A stretch of 33,418 nt of DNA from Berkiella_A sp050252335 (GTDB taxonomy: Bacteria > Pseudomonadota > Gammaproteobacteria > Berkiellales > Berkiellaceae). Position numbers and translations under genes: made by a program. The notes beneath the pieces were generated by a model that saw only the letters and a list, made by a program, of their open reading frames with translations, was not told the DNA's origin and did not search any database. The stretch covers positions 1 through 33,418 of the forward strand of contig JBFWLB010000031.1 of assembly GCA_050252335.1 (NCBI GenBank), written 5' to 3'. Below are positions 1-7,981 of this stretch, one piece after another; positions within the stretch are counted from its first letter, which is position 1, and each line of letters opens with the position of its first letter.

Positions 1-15
1 TTCATTGAATAATTG

Positions 16-2883
16 TTAGCCTATTTTTTTCTGGATGATATGATATTTTGGCCTCATGTGTTTATTTATACTTGCAAATCTCATAATATTAGATAGGTTA
101 GAAATTTCTGATTTCAATTCGGATGCCAAGTCTTCCGGTGTGCAAAACCTAAGTATTTGCTGAAAAAACTCATGATTGCCAGGAGAGGATATGTATAGCT
201 GAATAAAATAACTAATGTTAGAATTGCCGTTTTTGTCTTTATCTAATAACAAAATTCTCAGTGAGGATGATTTTTCGGAAAATTTCAGTCTAGATATTAA
301 TTCTTCAAAAATTTTTGCATTTTGCGTCTTCAGCAAATAGCCTAATAAATTCTCATTAGATGAGTTGATACTTTTATTATTCTCAATATGCTCTATTAAT
401 GCATCAGGAGATAGATGATTGATCAAAAATTCGAATGATTCAAAATCGTTTCCTTGCAAATAATTTTTTAATATACTTCCCTTTAAGCCTTCTTGTATAT
501 CAAACTCGATGAGTTTTTTAAATCGTTCCTCTCCAACACGGTCTTTCAGGTATTTTAAATAAGAGATATCATGATTTGAGGTTAAGGCCGTCTCTTTGCC
601 ATCAACGCGGCGGAATAAAGCATAGACTTCATCATCTGATAAATCAAAAAGTATTTGCTTGAGTTGTTCTGTGCTAGCGTATCTCAAAAAATTAATGCTT
701 ATAAATTCTTTTTTGAGTTCAGGTCTAATGTCTTTAAATATATTTTTTAAGCGTTCTATTTTCTCTTCCGTGATCCAGCGAGATGTCATTTGATTGATAT
801 TTGATTTTGAATTTTCCAATAAGTTCTCGTGATTTTTTGATGTCATCTTGTTTCTTAGAACTTCAAATATCTCATTTCTCGTAGAAAGGTCAGTAATGAT
901 TTCACTTCCTATTTTGCATAGCATATTTTGTTTAGTATTATCTGGCATTTGACTAAAAATCCGATCCAATCGCTCTGTTAATGTTTGAGCGTTACCGGAA
1001 ATATTATAAGAATCTATTAAGTTGCGGAGTGCTGTCGTATCTCCATTTTTGATCTGTCTCTCCCTCTGTTCTTCATATTCCTGACCACGTTTAATCATGC
1101 TCCTTAAAGTTGTCTTAGATGCTGCATGAAATGCACTGCGTTGTTTTCGCAATTTTATAAATGCATCTCTTTTAAGGGCTTTATAATCAGGTTCTCCAGC
1201 AATGTCGCTATGGGTTTTATCAATATAGTACGGGTTTGCTAAAATAAATGTTGTAAGTAATTCCCTATGTAATCTTGCATCTGCATTTAATATAGAATCC
1301 TGATAGACTCTTTTCATCTCTGATGTGATTGTGGCATCAAATTCAATATCGTATTTTTCTTTAAGGTATGTATTTATTCTTTTTAATTCCTGTGTTAGAC
1401 CTGCTTCCAACGCACTATCAGGAATAGGGTCATTAAAATGATATCTAATAGCGTTAGTACTGTATGTGCTGATGAAATATAGAACTGAAAGTATTTTAGA
1501 AAGTATTTGATAATTAGGCAATTTTTTTTGATAGGTTCTATTCACGTACTCTACAAAAAGATCGCCTGTGCGTGCAAAATTATAGTTTCTATCAGAGAGG
1601 GTGTTATATTTTAAGATTCGCCAGGTTGTCAGCTCAGGCATATTGTCTGGCCCGTAAATAATAAAATTACTAACAGCATTTATTTGTTCATTAAACTCAA
1701 CATGATCTGGATTTGGGCTAAAATGGCCTGTATTCCATACGCCTTGATTTCTCTCATATGTATTGCCTTTATGATTGATGTGAACACTGAGCAAATTTTC
1801 CTTGCCTTCTTTTTTTGCTTTTTCATAAAAATCTAGAGAAACTTTAATATTTACATTGTTGTCATTTGCATTATGTATCAATAAAATTGGGTCTTGTATG
1901 TCTGCAATATGAGAGGCAGGATCAAGATAAGGCAAAGCACTCTGACGTTTTCCTACCAGACTTTTATCACTTTTAGAAGCCATTTCGGAAGAAAGAGATC
2001 CATCGAAGCTTATGTAACCTGAAAATGTGTTTGGATATAATTCCGCATGTCTAATCGCTGTTCGTCCTCCCCAGCTTGCTCCTCTCAAGAAAATGGGCTT
2101 TTCCTTCATATTTGATAATAGTGGAGACAGCGCTTCTGGTTTGTAATGTATCGTTTCCCAAAACTGATTAATGGAGTCATGGAGTTCTGTATGAAGATGT
2201 GATGGCATCTGATTTTGATACACATCCAATTTCAGAATATCAACTAAATTCAATTCTACAATGGCTATACCCTTAGCCAGCAAGGCACTGTCTTCTGTGC
2301 TTAGTTTACCTGGTTTATTCAAGTTTTCTTTTCTGTCTTTTTTCTCAGAACCACCATATACGTTAACCTGAATACCCTTAATTTCACCTGGTGGTATGTT
2401 TATGACATAAGAAATGGGGGCTTCTTTATTCAGGGCTAATGGTGCCCCTTTTTCAGAATTTGAGGGGGGGAGAACATCAAGATCTTCATCGTACTTTTCC
2501 AAGTTGTAAACTATTTTTTCGGGAGAAGCCATTGGAGAGGGATTGTCAGATGGCTGCTCTATATATTCCAGCTGTACCATTCGAAAAAATTCACGCCAAT
2601 TTTTATCATATAAATAAGAATGCAGTTTCTGCTTTTCTGATTGAGGATCTGAACTTTCTTCTTTTAATCGTTGCTGATATAAATGAACGGCGTAGTTTGA
2701 TAGTAGATTGCGAGCAGCTTGGGTTGCACTTTGATTGAATACGCTGTCATTTATGTCAGGGAAATCTGGGATTTGCGTTTTAATTTTTTCATAAAGGCTT
2801 TTTATACCTGATGACTTCTGAGCGCTCCAAAAGTTAGTTAAAATTTGATTAATCTCGTCTTCTAATTGGTCTAAGGTCATCAT
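16..2883 (-). CDS. Large prolyl-oligopeptidase-like (S9 / alpha-beta hydrolase) protein with long C-terminal extension
   Basis: The 955-residue product has an alpha/beta-hydrolase domain at about residues 150-415. It shows an IPPGEIKG...VNVYGG strand-turn typical of S9 peptidases, a nucleophile elbow GASWGG (Ser270), an acid LIHNAND (Asp341) and a TGHF histidine (His387). Order and spacing match prolyl oligopeptidases and dienelactone-type hydrolases. The usual N-terminal beta-propeller is absent; about 150 charged residues precede the domain. The remaining 540 residues are helical, match no family I recognise, and near the C-terminus show ankyrin-like phrases (LLLDKDKNGNSNISYF). I start at the ATG-ATG pair at 2883, with GGAG seven bases upstream; the frame stays open further but runs into the adjacent insertion sequence. 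No signal peptide is visible. Substrate unknown; a secreted effector role is only inference. Confidence 0.75.
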   Translation of the reverse strand: MMTLDQLEDEINQILTNFWSAQKSSGIKSLYEKIKTQIPDFPDINDSVFNQSATQAARNLLSNYAVHLYQQRLKEESSDPQSEKQKLHSYLYDKNWREFFRMVQLEYIEQPSDNPSPMASPEKIVYNLEKYDEDLDVLPPSNSEKGAPLALNKEAPISYVINIPPGEIKGIQVNVYGGSEKKDRKENLNKPGKLSTEDSALLAKGIAIVELNLVDILKLDVYQNQMPSHLHTELHDSINQFWETIHYKPEALSPLLSNMKEKPIFLRGASWGGRTAIRHAELYPNTFSGYISFDGSLSSEMASKSDKSLVGKRQSALPYLDPASHIADIQDPILLIHNANDNNVNIKVSLDFYEKAKKEGKENLLSVHINHKGNTYERNQGVWNTGHFSPNPDHVEFNEQINAVSNFIIYGPDNMPELTTWRILKYNTLSDRNYNFARTGDLFVEYVNRTYQKKLPNYQILSKILSVLYFISTYSTNAIRYHFNDPIPDSALEAGLTQELKRINTYLKEKYDIEFDATITSEMKRVYQDSILNADARLHRELLTTFILANPYYIDKTHSDIAGEPDYKALKRDAFIKLRKQRSAFHAASKTTLRSMIKRGQEYEEQRERQIKNGDTTALRNLIDSYNISGNAQTLTERLDRIFSQMPDNTKQNMLCKIGSEIITDLSTRNEIFEVLRNKMTSKNHENLLENSKSNINQMTSRWITEEKIERLKNIFKDIRPELKKEFISINFLRYASTEQLKQILFDLSDDEVYALFRRVDGKETALTSNHDISYLKYLKDRVGEERFKKLIEFDIQEGLKGSILKNYLQGNDFESFEFLINHLSPDALIEHIENNKSINSSNENLLGYLLKTQNAKIFEELISRLKFSEKSSSLRILLLDKDKNGNSNISYFIQLYISSPGNHEFFQQILRFCTPEDLASELKSEISNLSNIMRFASINKHMRPKYHIIQKKIG

Positions 2884-2965
2884 GGCTTCGCTCCAATACA
2901 AAATCAACCCAGATATAGAACACTCTAGGAGCTTAGAAGTTCCATAATGTGTAGCGGCTGTAGCG

Positions 2966-3007
2966 GCAAAGGGAAATGTCCGGTTTTGAGCAAAGTTAAA
3001 ATGTCCT
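2966..3007 (+). repeat. Left end of the IS: two tandem transposase-site-like repeats
   Basis: Outer copy GGCAAAGGGAAATGTCCGG at 2966-2984 and inner copy GAGCAAAGTTAAAATGTCC at 2989-3007, in the same orientation. The outer copy at this end resembles the inner copy at the right end, and the reverse, so the two ends pair across the whole of about 45 bases. Confidence 0.7.
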
Positions 3008-3065
3008 GTAATAATAATCACTTAAAGCAAGGAAGCTTAAAAAGTGATAATGCAGGGGGGTGTAT

Positions 3066-4319
3066 ATGAATACAGCGGACATTTTGGCTTTGCCAGCGCG
3101 AGCGCTAGATATCTTAAAGCAAATTGAAAAATGGAAAACCGGTGCCATCTCTCAGAGCGAAGCATCTAGAACACTCAAGCTCTCTGAGCGACATTTTCGA
3201 AGGCTTATACGCAGTTATGAATCCCAGGGTATAAAGGGGCTTATAAGCCTGAGGCATGGCAAAGCTCCGAGCAATAAAATCGATGATGTGACTCGCTGCA
3301 AAAGCCTTTCCTTAATCCAAGAACATTTCAACGATTATGGTCCTACTTTAGCCGCTGAAAAGCTGGCTGAATACTTCGGAATTCGTGTTAGCAAGGAAAC
3401 TGTGCGCCAGTGGATGATTCAGGATAATCTTTGGAAACCACATGCTAAACACCTTCATAAATCTCATCCATCAAGACCTAGACGTCCCTTTTTAGGTGAG
3501 CTTGTCCAAGTGGATGGCTCTCATCATCATTGGTTTGAAAATCGAGGCCCTAAAGCATGTCTCTTGGTTTTTATTGATGACGCCACAGGAAAATTATTGC
3601 AACTGAGATTTGCTCCGGGAGAAACAACAATGGATTACCTTAGCATGTTAAAAGAGTATGTTTTAGAGCAGGGAGTGCCTCGTGCCATGTACTTTGATAA
3701 GCATAATGTCTTTCACATTAATCAAAAAACAGCCCAAGCTAAAGACGGATTTACTCAGTTTGGGCGAGTCATGAAATATCTCAATATACAGCCTATTTAT
3801 GCACATTCTCCGCAGGCTAAAGGGAGAGTTGAGAGAGTTAATGCCACTTTACAAGATAGGCTTCTCAAAGAGCTTAGATTTTTTGATATCAATAACATTG
3901 ATGATGCCAATAAACATCTTCCTTCTTTTATCAAACGTTTTAATGATAAGTTTTCTATCCTTCCTGAAGAGCCTTCTGATTTACATAGGCCTTTATCAGA
4001 ACAAGAAAAGCAATCTTTAGATTTTCACTGCTCTATTCAAACCACAAAAACCATTACCAAAGACTTACTTGTTAAACACAACAAACAAGTCTTGAAAATC
4101 ATTCGTAACAAACAAAGCCCAAAGAATCTCATAAAACAAAAAATTATTCTTTGTGAAGATTATGATGGCATTAAGATATTTATCAATAACATACCACTAA
4201 ACTATGAAATAATTAAAAAATCTAAGACTTGTGCACCAACACTTAACAGAAAAAACATGGAGCAATTCTTAGACAACAACCCCAATTTTAAAGGTTACTG
4301 GATGCTATTACCCCAATAG
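3066..4319 (+). CDS. IS transposase, DDE family (ISNCY-type)
   Basis: A 417-residue transposase. The N-terminal 60 residues form a helix-turn-helix (SQSEASRTLKLSERHFRRLI) that would bind the IS ends. A winged-helix-like segment follows (VSKETVRQWM, about 110-120), then an integrase/RNase H core with VDGSHHHWF (Asp150), MYFDKHNVF (Asp211) and SPQAKGRVERVN (Glu256), a complete DDE triad. The frame is uninterrupted, so the element could be active. The ATG at 3066 is preferred over GTG at 3060 because AGGGGGG sits five bases before it. The stop is about 130 bases from the right IS end, leaving room for no second gene. Confidence 0.9.
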   Translation: MNTADILALPARALDILKQIEKWKTGAISQSEASRTLKLSERHFRRLIRSYESQGIKGLISLRHGKAPSNKIDDVTRCKSLSLIQEHFNDYGPTLAAEKLAEYFGIRVSKETVRQWMIQDNLWKPHAKHLHKSHPSRPRRPFLGELVQVDGSHHHWFENRGPKACLLVFIDDATGKLLQLRFAPGETTMDYLSMLKEYVLEQGVPRAMYFDKHNVFHINQKTAQAKDGFTQFGRVMKYLNIQPIYAHSPQAKGRVERVNATLQDRLLKELRFFDINNIDDANKHLPSFIKRFNDKFSILPEEPSDLHRPLSEQEKQSLDFHCSIQTTKTITKDLLVKHNKQVLKIIRNKQSPKNLIKQKIILCEDYDGIKIFINNIPLNYEIIKKSKTCAPTLNRKNMEQFLDNNPNFKGYWMLLPQ

Positions 4320-4404
4320 CTCTACAGATATCTTCATAATTCTTAGTGTGATATTTCACTCAATTTATCTTTTTTCCATGATATCCTGATTTTTTAACCA
4401 TTAA

Positions 4405-4450
4405 CCGGACATCTTGCCTTTGCCAACTACCGGACATTTTAACTTTGCTC
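4405..4450 (-). repeat. Right end of the IS: two tandem transposase-site-like repeats
   Basis: Read inward on the minus strand, GAGCAAAGTTAAAATGTCC (from 4450) is followed by GGCAAAGGCAAGATGTCCGG (4424-4405). The outer copy is identical over 19 bases to the inner copy of the left end. Confidence 0.7.
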
Positions 4451-4452
4451 TA

Positions 4453-4951
4453 ACAAAGATGGGTGTAATTGTTATATTTGCTCAGAGAAAAGGGGGGCGT
4501 GCCACATAAGAAACCAAAAAGAGGGACTCCTTCAGTGTAGCGGGCTTATTTTTAGTATGCGCAGCGCGAATAAAAAATCGTTCTTTTTGAAGCTGAGGAA
4601 TTCCCGGGAATTGTTTAGTTCGCAGTGATGGGGTTGGGTTAATAAGTAATGTCTTTCTCTTTGTTCGCAACGCGAACATGTGTCCCTCTACCAATTTTGG
4701 GAGAGGTGGCTTCGAAGAAGCCGGTGAGGGTTAAATGAGTTAATCACTTATTGATTATTCTATTTCAGAAATAATTTTTTTTAGAACTAAATCTACATTT
4801 CTCAAAATAGCATTATTCCAAAATCAAATAACTTTATAAATCTTTAAAAACCCTCACCTGCCCTGCGGGCCTCCTCTCCCAAAATTGGTAGAGGAAAAAA
4901 TCATTCGCTGAGCTCATCAGGAATTCTCTTAAAAACGAATGTTACTGCATA
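4453..4951. other. Gene-free stretch between the IS and ubiB
   Basis: About 500 bases without a convincing gene. It contains short palindromes (AATTCCCGGGAATT near 4600, GTTCGCAACGCGAAC near 4663) and the MITE-like inverted repeat listed separately. A 70-codon minus-strand frame here runs through these repeats and has no ribosome binding site or recognisable product. The region looks like accumulated repeat debris beside the insertion sequence. Confidence 0.5.
4684..4894. repeat. MITE-like inverted repeat with nested palindromes
   Basis: Two arms of about 47 bases, at 4684-4732 and 4849-4894, are reverse complements. They share CCTCTACCAATTTTGGGAG at the outside and GGTGAGGGTT at the inside. 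The middle of each arm differs in sequence but is itself palindromic (GGCTTCGAAGAAGCC in the left arm, GCCCGCAGGGC in the right). The 116-base centre is very AT-rich and codes for nothing. The outer ends would form a long stem in RNA or single-stranded DNA. Confidence 0.6.
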
Positions 4952-6595
4952 CTAACCTGCTTTTCTTCGCAGACAAAACACGCCAATGGCAGCGCAAAGA
5001 CCAGACAAAGGTAAGCCCCAGTGTGCTAAGAATATTTCTGGCAAGGTGTGCAGACCTATCATCGTTGCAGTAATAATTAAGGTACAGCCCAAGCTAATAT
5101 AAGCAACAGAGCGCGCGGTGAGTGAATTGGCTTTTTGAGAAGTAGTGTGTTGTAAATAAGGGCGTACATGCGACTGCCAGTATTGTAAGGCCTCGTGTAG
5201 CGTATCTGGCATTTCAATGGCTTCATTTATCCATTTAGGGATCTTTTGTTTGATAGTGCGTAGCACTTTTTTGGGGCTGTAATGATCTTTGAGCCATGTT
5301 TCTAGAAAGGGTTTTGCGGTTGTCCACAAATCAAGATCGGGATAGAGCTGACGCCCCAAGCCTTCTACACTGACAAGTGTTTTTTGTAATAAGAGTAATT
5401 GGGGTTGAACTTCCATATCAAATTTACGTGCTACTTGGAACAATCGTAATAAAGTTTGTGCAAAAGAGATATCTTTCAGTGGTTTTTCAAAGATGGGTTC
5501 ACATACCGTGCGTATTGCAGATTCAAACGCGCTGATTGAAGTATGTTTGGGAACCCAGCCTGATTCAATGTGTAAGGTTGCGACACGACGATAGTCTCTT
5601 TCGAAAAAGGCCAGAAAATTTTCCGCAAGATAGCGTTGATCAATAGGATCTAAAGTGCCCATAATGCCAAAATCAACAGCAATATAACTTGGATTGCTTG
5701 GGTTTTTTATGTCGGCAAAAATATTGCCAGGATGCATGTCAGCATGAAAGAAGCAATCCCTGAAGACTTGGGTGAAGAAGATTTCAACGCCACGTTCTGC
5801 CAAACATTTGAGATTCATATGATGTGCATTTAAGGTATCGATATCACTGATACGCACACCTGCAATTCTTTCTATGACGAGTACATCCTTGCGACAATAA
5901 TCCCAATAGACTTCTGGTACATAAAGAATATTTTGGTTTAAGAAATTTCTTTTTAATTGCGATGCATTGGCTGCTTCTTTTAAGAGATCAATTTCATCTA
6001 AGAGTGTTGATCTTATTTCATAAACAATTTCTAAAGGTTTGAAGCGCTTAAATGATTTGACGTGTCCTAAAGCTTTGGCAAAGCTTTCAAGTAAGCCAAT
6101 ATCTTGTTTAATCTGCTGATGTAAATTGGGTCTTAATACTTTGACAACCACTTTAGCACCATTAAATAAGGTTGCTGTATGAACTTGAGCAATAGATGCA
6201 GATGCAATTGGCGTGAGATCAAATTCTTTAAAGAGCGCCTCTATGGGTTGGTTTAAACTTTTTTCAATCATGTCTTTTGCAATGGAGGATGCAAAGGGTG
6301 GAACTTTGTCTTGTAACTTGGTGAGTTCGCTTGCAATATCATCCGGCAATAAATCCTGACGTGTTGACAGTAATTGACCAAATTTAACAAAAATAGGTCC
6401 TAATTCTTCTAATGCTTCTCTTATGGCAACCCCTGTTGGTCGTTCATTTTTCCGAAACCAGCGCCATGGGAAAAAGATAATGAGAATTTTTAAAGGACGA
6501 AGTAGAGGTGTGCTCCAAACTAAGTTATCTAAACCATATTTCAATAAAATATAGTTAATGTAGATAAAGCGAAGCATTTTATTCATTGTATTCAT
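4952..6595 (-). CDS. ubiB: UbiB, ABC1-family atypical kinase/ATPase of ubiquinone biosynthesis
   Basis: A 547-residue membrane-associated ATPase of the ABC1/ADCK family that supports the ubiquinone biosynthesis complex. Visible are the family-specific KFGQ motif (71-74) with the following LLSTRQDLLP, the ASIAQVH alanine-rich loop (about 132-139) replacing the kinase glycine loop, the lysine in VVVKV (152), the catalytic HADMHPGN (284-291) and the metal-binding VDFG (307-310). Two hydrophobic helices at the C-terminus (about 495-540) anchor it. Length is normal. It is the last gene of ubiE-ubiJ-ubiB; its ATG overlaps the ubiJ stop (TAATG), implying translational coupling. Confidence 0.96.
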   Translation of the reverse strand: MNTMNKMLRFIYINYILLKYGLDNLVWSTPLLRPLKILIIFFPWRWFRKNERPTGVAIREALEELGPIFVKFGQLLSTRQDLLPDDIASELTKLQDKVPPFASSIAKDMIEKSLNQPIEALFKEFDLTPIASASIAQVHTATLFNGAKVVVKVLRPNLHQQIKQDIGLLESFAKALGHVKSFKRFKPLEIVYEIRSTLLDEIDLLKEAANASQLKRNFLNQNILYVPEVYWDYCRKDVLVIERIAGVRISDIDTLNAHHMNLKCLAERGVEIFFTQVFRDCFFHADMHPGNIFADIKNPSNPSYIAVDFGIMGTLDPIDQRYLAENFLAFFERDYRRVATLHIESGWVPKHTSISAFESAIRTVCEPIFEKPLKDISFAQTLLRLFQVARKFDMEVQPQLLLLQKTLVSVEGLGRQLYPDLDLWTTAKPFLETWLKDHYSPKKVLRTIKQKIPKWINEAIEMPDTLHEALQYWQSHVRPYLQHTTSQKANSLTARSVAYISLGCTLIITATMIGLHTLPEIFLAHWGLPLSGLCAAIGVFCLRRKAG

Positions 6596-7215
6596 TATAT
6601 ACTCGGAACTTTGTAGTGCATCAGCTTATTTAATTTTGCATCTAAATGCTCAAATTGTTGCATTAACTCTGAAAGCTGTACTTCAAATTGTTGTACACGA
6701 TCTTTGCTGGGTAAGCATTGTGTTTCATCTTGTAAAAAGGCACGTAAATTACCTTTGCGGCTCTTGTGCCATAGCTTTAATTCAGCGCTTAGGTTATTTG
6801 ATAAGAGACTGAGTAAAGCCACAAATGGGGTAGGGAGTTGTTGCTCAAAAAAGCTTTCCCAATCAGGATCTATGCGCCTAAAGCAATTAAAAAAGGCTTG
6901 CGCTAGATGAGTATCCCCTACCAATGTAATGCCTTGGCCAGGCACAAACATTTTATATTTGAAAACAATATCAAGAAAAGCTGCTAAGTTTCCTTGAATA
7001 AAACAGTCATATTGAGTGGCTGCTTCTAAGCTATCTGTGGCTATCAATAAGAGATCTTTATTTTGTACTTGCAGCGTGAGCGTGAGTACATTCTGAATCT
7101 CGATGCCGATTACTTTATTTTCATGCGCTTCAAGAGGATTAAAAACATGAGTATCCAGCTTACGCATTAATGTTTTTAGACTTGAGAATATGAATTGTAA
7201 TGCTTTGTATTGCAT
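6595..7215 (-). CDS. ubiJ: UbiJ, SCP2-domain accessory factor of ubiquinone biosynthesis
   Basis: A 206-residue protein with an SCP2/sterol-carrier-like domain (about 20-120) and a C-terminal coiled coil (QFEVQLSELMQQFEHLDAKL). In the family the SCP2 domain binds the isoprenoid tail of ubiquinone intermediates and the protein assembles with UbiK and the UbiE-I metabolon. The identification rests on the SCP2-like N-terminus, the length and above all the invariant position between ubiE and ubiB. The start codon overlaps the ubiE stop (TAATG) and its stop overlaps the ubiB start in the same way. Confidence 0.88.
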   Translation of the reverse strand: MQYKALQFIFSSLKTLMRKLDTHVFNPLEAHENKVIGIEIQNVLTLTLQVQNKDLLLIATDSLEAATQYDCFIQGNLAAFLDIVFKYKMFVPGQGITLVGDTHLAQAFFNCFRRIDPDWESFFEQQLPTPFVALLSLLSNNLSAELKLWHKSRKGNLRAFLQDETQCLPSKDRVQQFEVQLSELMQQFEHLDAKLNKLMHYKVPSI

Positions 7216-7961
7216 TAGAATTTAAAACCTCTATGAATAGCAACAATACCAAAAGTCAGGTTTTCATAACTACAAGCTTCGAATCCTGCAGATAAGAACA
7301 TTGCTTTTAGGGCTTCTTGCGTTTCATGCATGCGGATAGATTCTGCTAAATATTGATAAGAATCTTTATCTTTTGCTATCCATTGCCCAAATTTTGGTAA
7401 GAGTTTGAAGGAGTAAAGATTATATAATTTGCTGACAATAGGATCGGTACAGTGTGAAAATTCTAAGACAAGACATTGTCCGCCTGGCTTCAAGCAGCGA
7501 TAGATGCTGGCTAATGCTTTTGCTTTATCCGTTACATTGCGTAGCCCAAAGCCCATGAAGATGCGATCAAAACTATTATCAGGGAAGGGCAAGCATTCGG
7601 CATTGGCTTGAACGAAATGAATACGCTCATGTAAGCCTTTATCCAATAGTCGATGTTGGCCTTTTTTTAACATGCTTGCATTAATATCAGAAGCAATAAT
7701 AGAGCAATCCCCTTTGAGATGTTTGACTATCAAGGCAGTGAGATCGCAGGTGCCTGCTGCAAGATCTAAAATAACTTGCTGTTTTTTTAGTTGTGCGCTT
7801 CGCACCGCGAATTCTTTCCAAAGATGATGTACACCAAAGGACATGACATCGTTCATCAAGTCATATTGTTCTGTGACAGAATCAAAGACCTGTTTTACGA
7901 GGCCTTGTTTATGATCTTTAGGAACTTCTTGATAGCCAAAATGGGTTTTTTCTTCTTGCAT
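7215..7961 (-). CDS. ubiE: UbiE, ubiquinone/menaquinone C-methyltransferase
   Basis: A 248-residue class I SAM-dependent methyltransferase that performs the C-methylation step of ubiquinone synthesis, and of menaquinone where that is made. Motif I is LDLAAGTCDLT, followed by SDINASML, the post-I region NAECLPFPDNSFDRIFMGFGLRNVTD diagnostic of UbiE (described here by its ends and spacing), and KPGGQCLVLEFS. It is first of the ubiE-ubiJ-ubiB set and starts 20 bases after the hslU stop, so it may be read from the hslVU transcript. Length is typical. Confidence 0.95.
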   Translation of the reverse strand: MQEEKTHFGYQEVPKDHKQGLVKQVFDSVTEQYDLMNDVMSFGVHHLWKEFAVRSAQLKKQQVILDLAAGTCDLTALIVKHLKGDCSIIASDINASMLKKGQHRLLDKGLHERIHFVQANAECLPFPDNSFDRIFMGFGLRNVTDKAKALASIYRCLKPGGQCLVLEFSHCTDPIVSKLYNLYSFKLLPKFGQWIAKDKDSYQYLAESIRMHETQEALKAMFLSAGFEACSYENLTFGIVAIHRGFKF

Positions 7962-7981
7962 TCGTTATATCACTTCTTGCT

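Larger units (their letters stand above)
2962..4452 (+). mobile_element. Complete insertion sequence of DDE type (ISNCY-like)
   Basis: A roughly 1.49-kb element containing one intact DDE transposase gene, bounded by related inverted ends. The left end reads TAGCGGCAAAGGGAAATG and the right end, read inward, TTAGAGCAAAGTTAAAATG; both continue into TGTCCGG. Each end holds two tandem copies of a GCAAAG...ATGTCCGG motif at 24-25 base spacing. No target-site duplication is obvious, so the boundaries are good to a few bases. The element lies about 80 bases upstream of the hydrolase gene, pointing away from it, so it may have displaced or supplied that gene's promoter. Confidence 0.8.

Noticed and set aside
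2884..3021. 46-codon upstream extension of the large hydrolase
   Set aside because: It runs into the left end of the insertion sequence, and the ATG-ATG at 2883 has a good ribosome binding site.
4482..4694. 70-codon minus-strand frame
   Set aside because: It lies within repeat-like DNA, with no ribosome binding site and no recognisable product.
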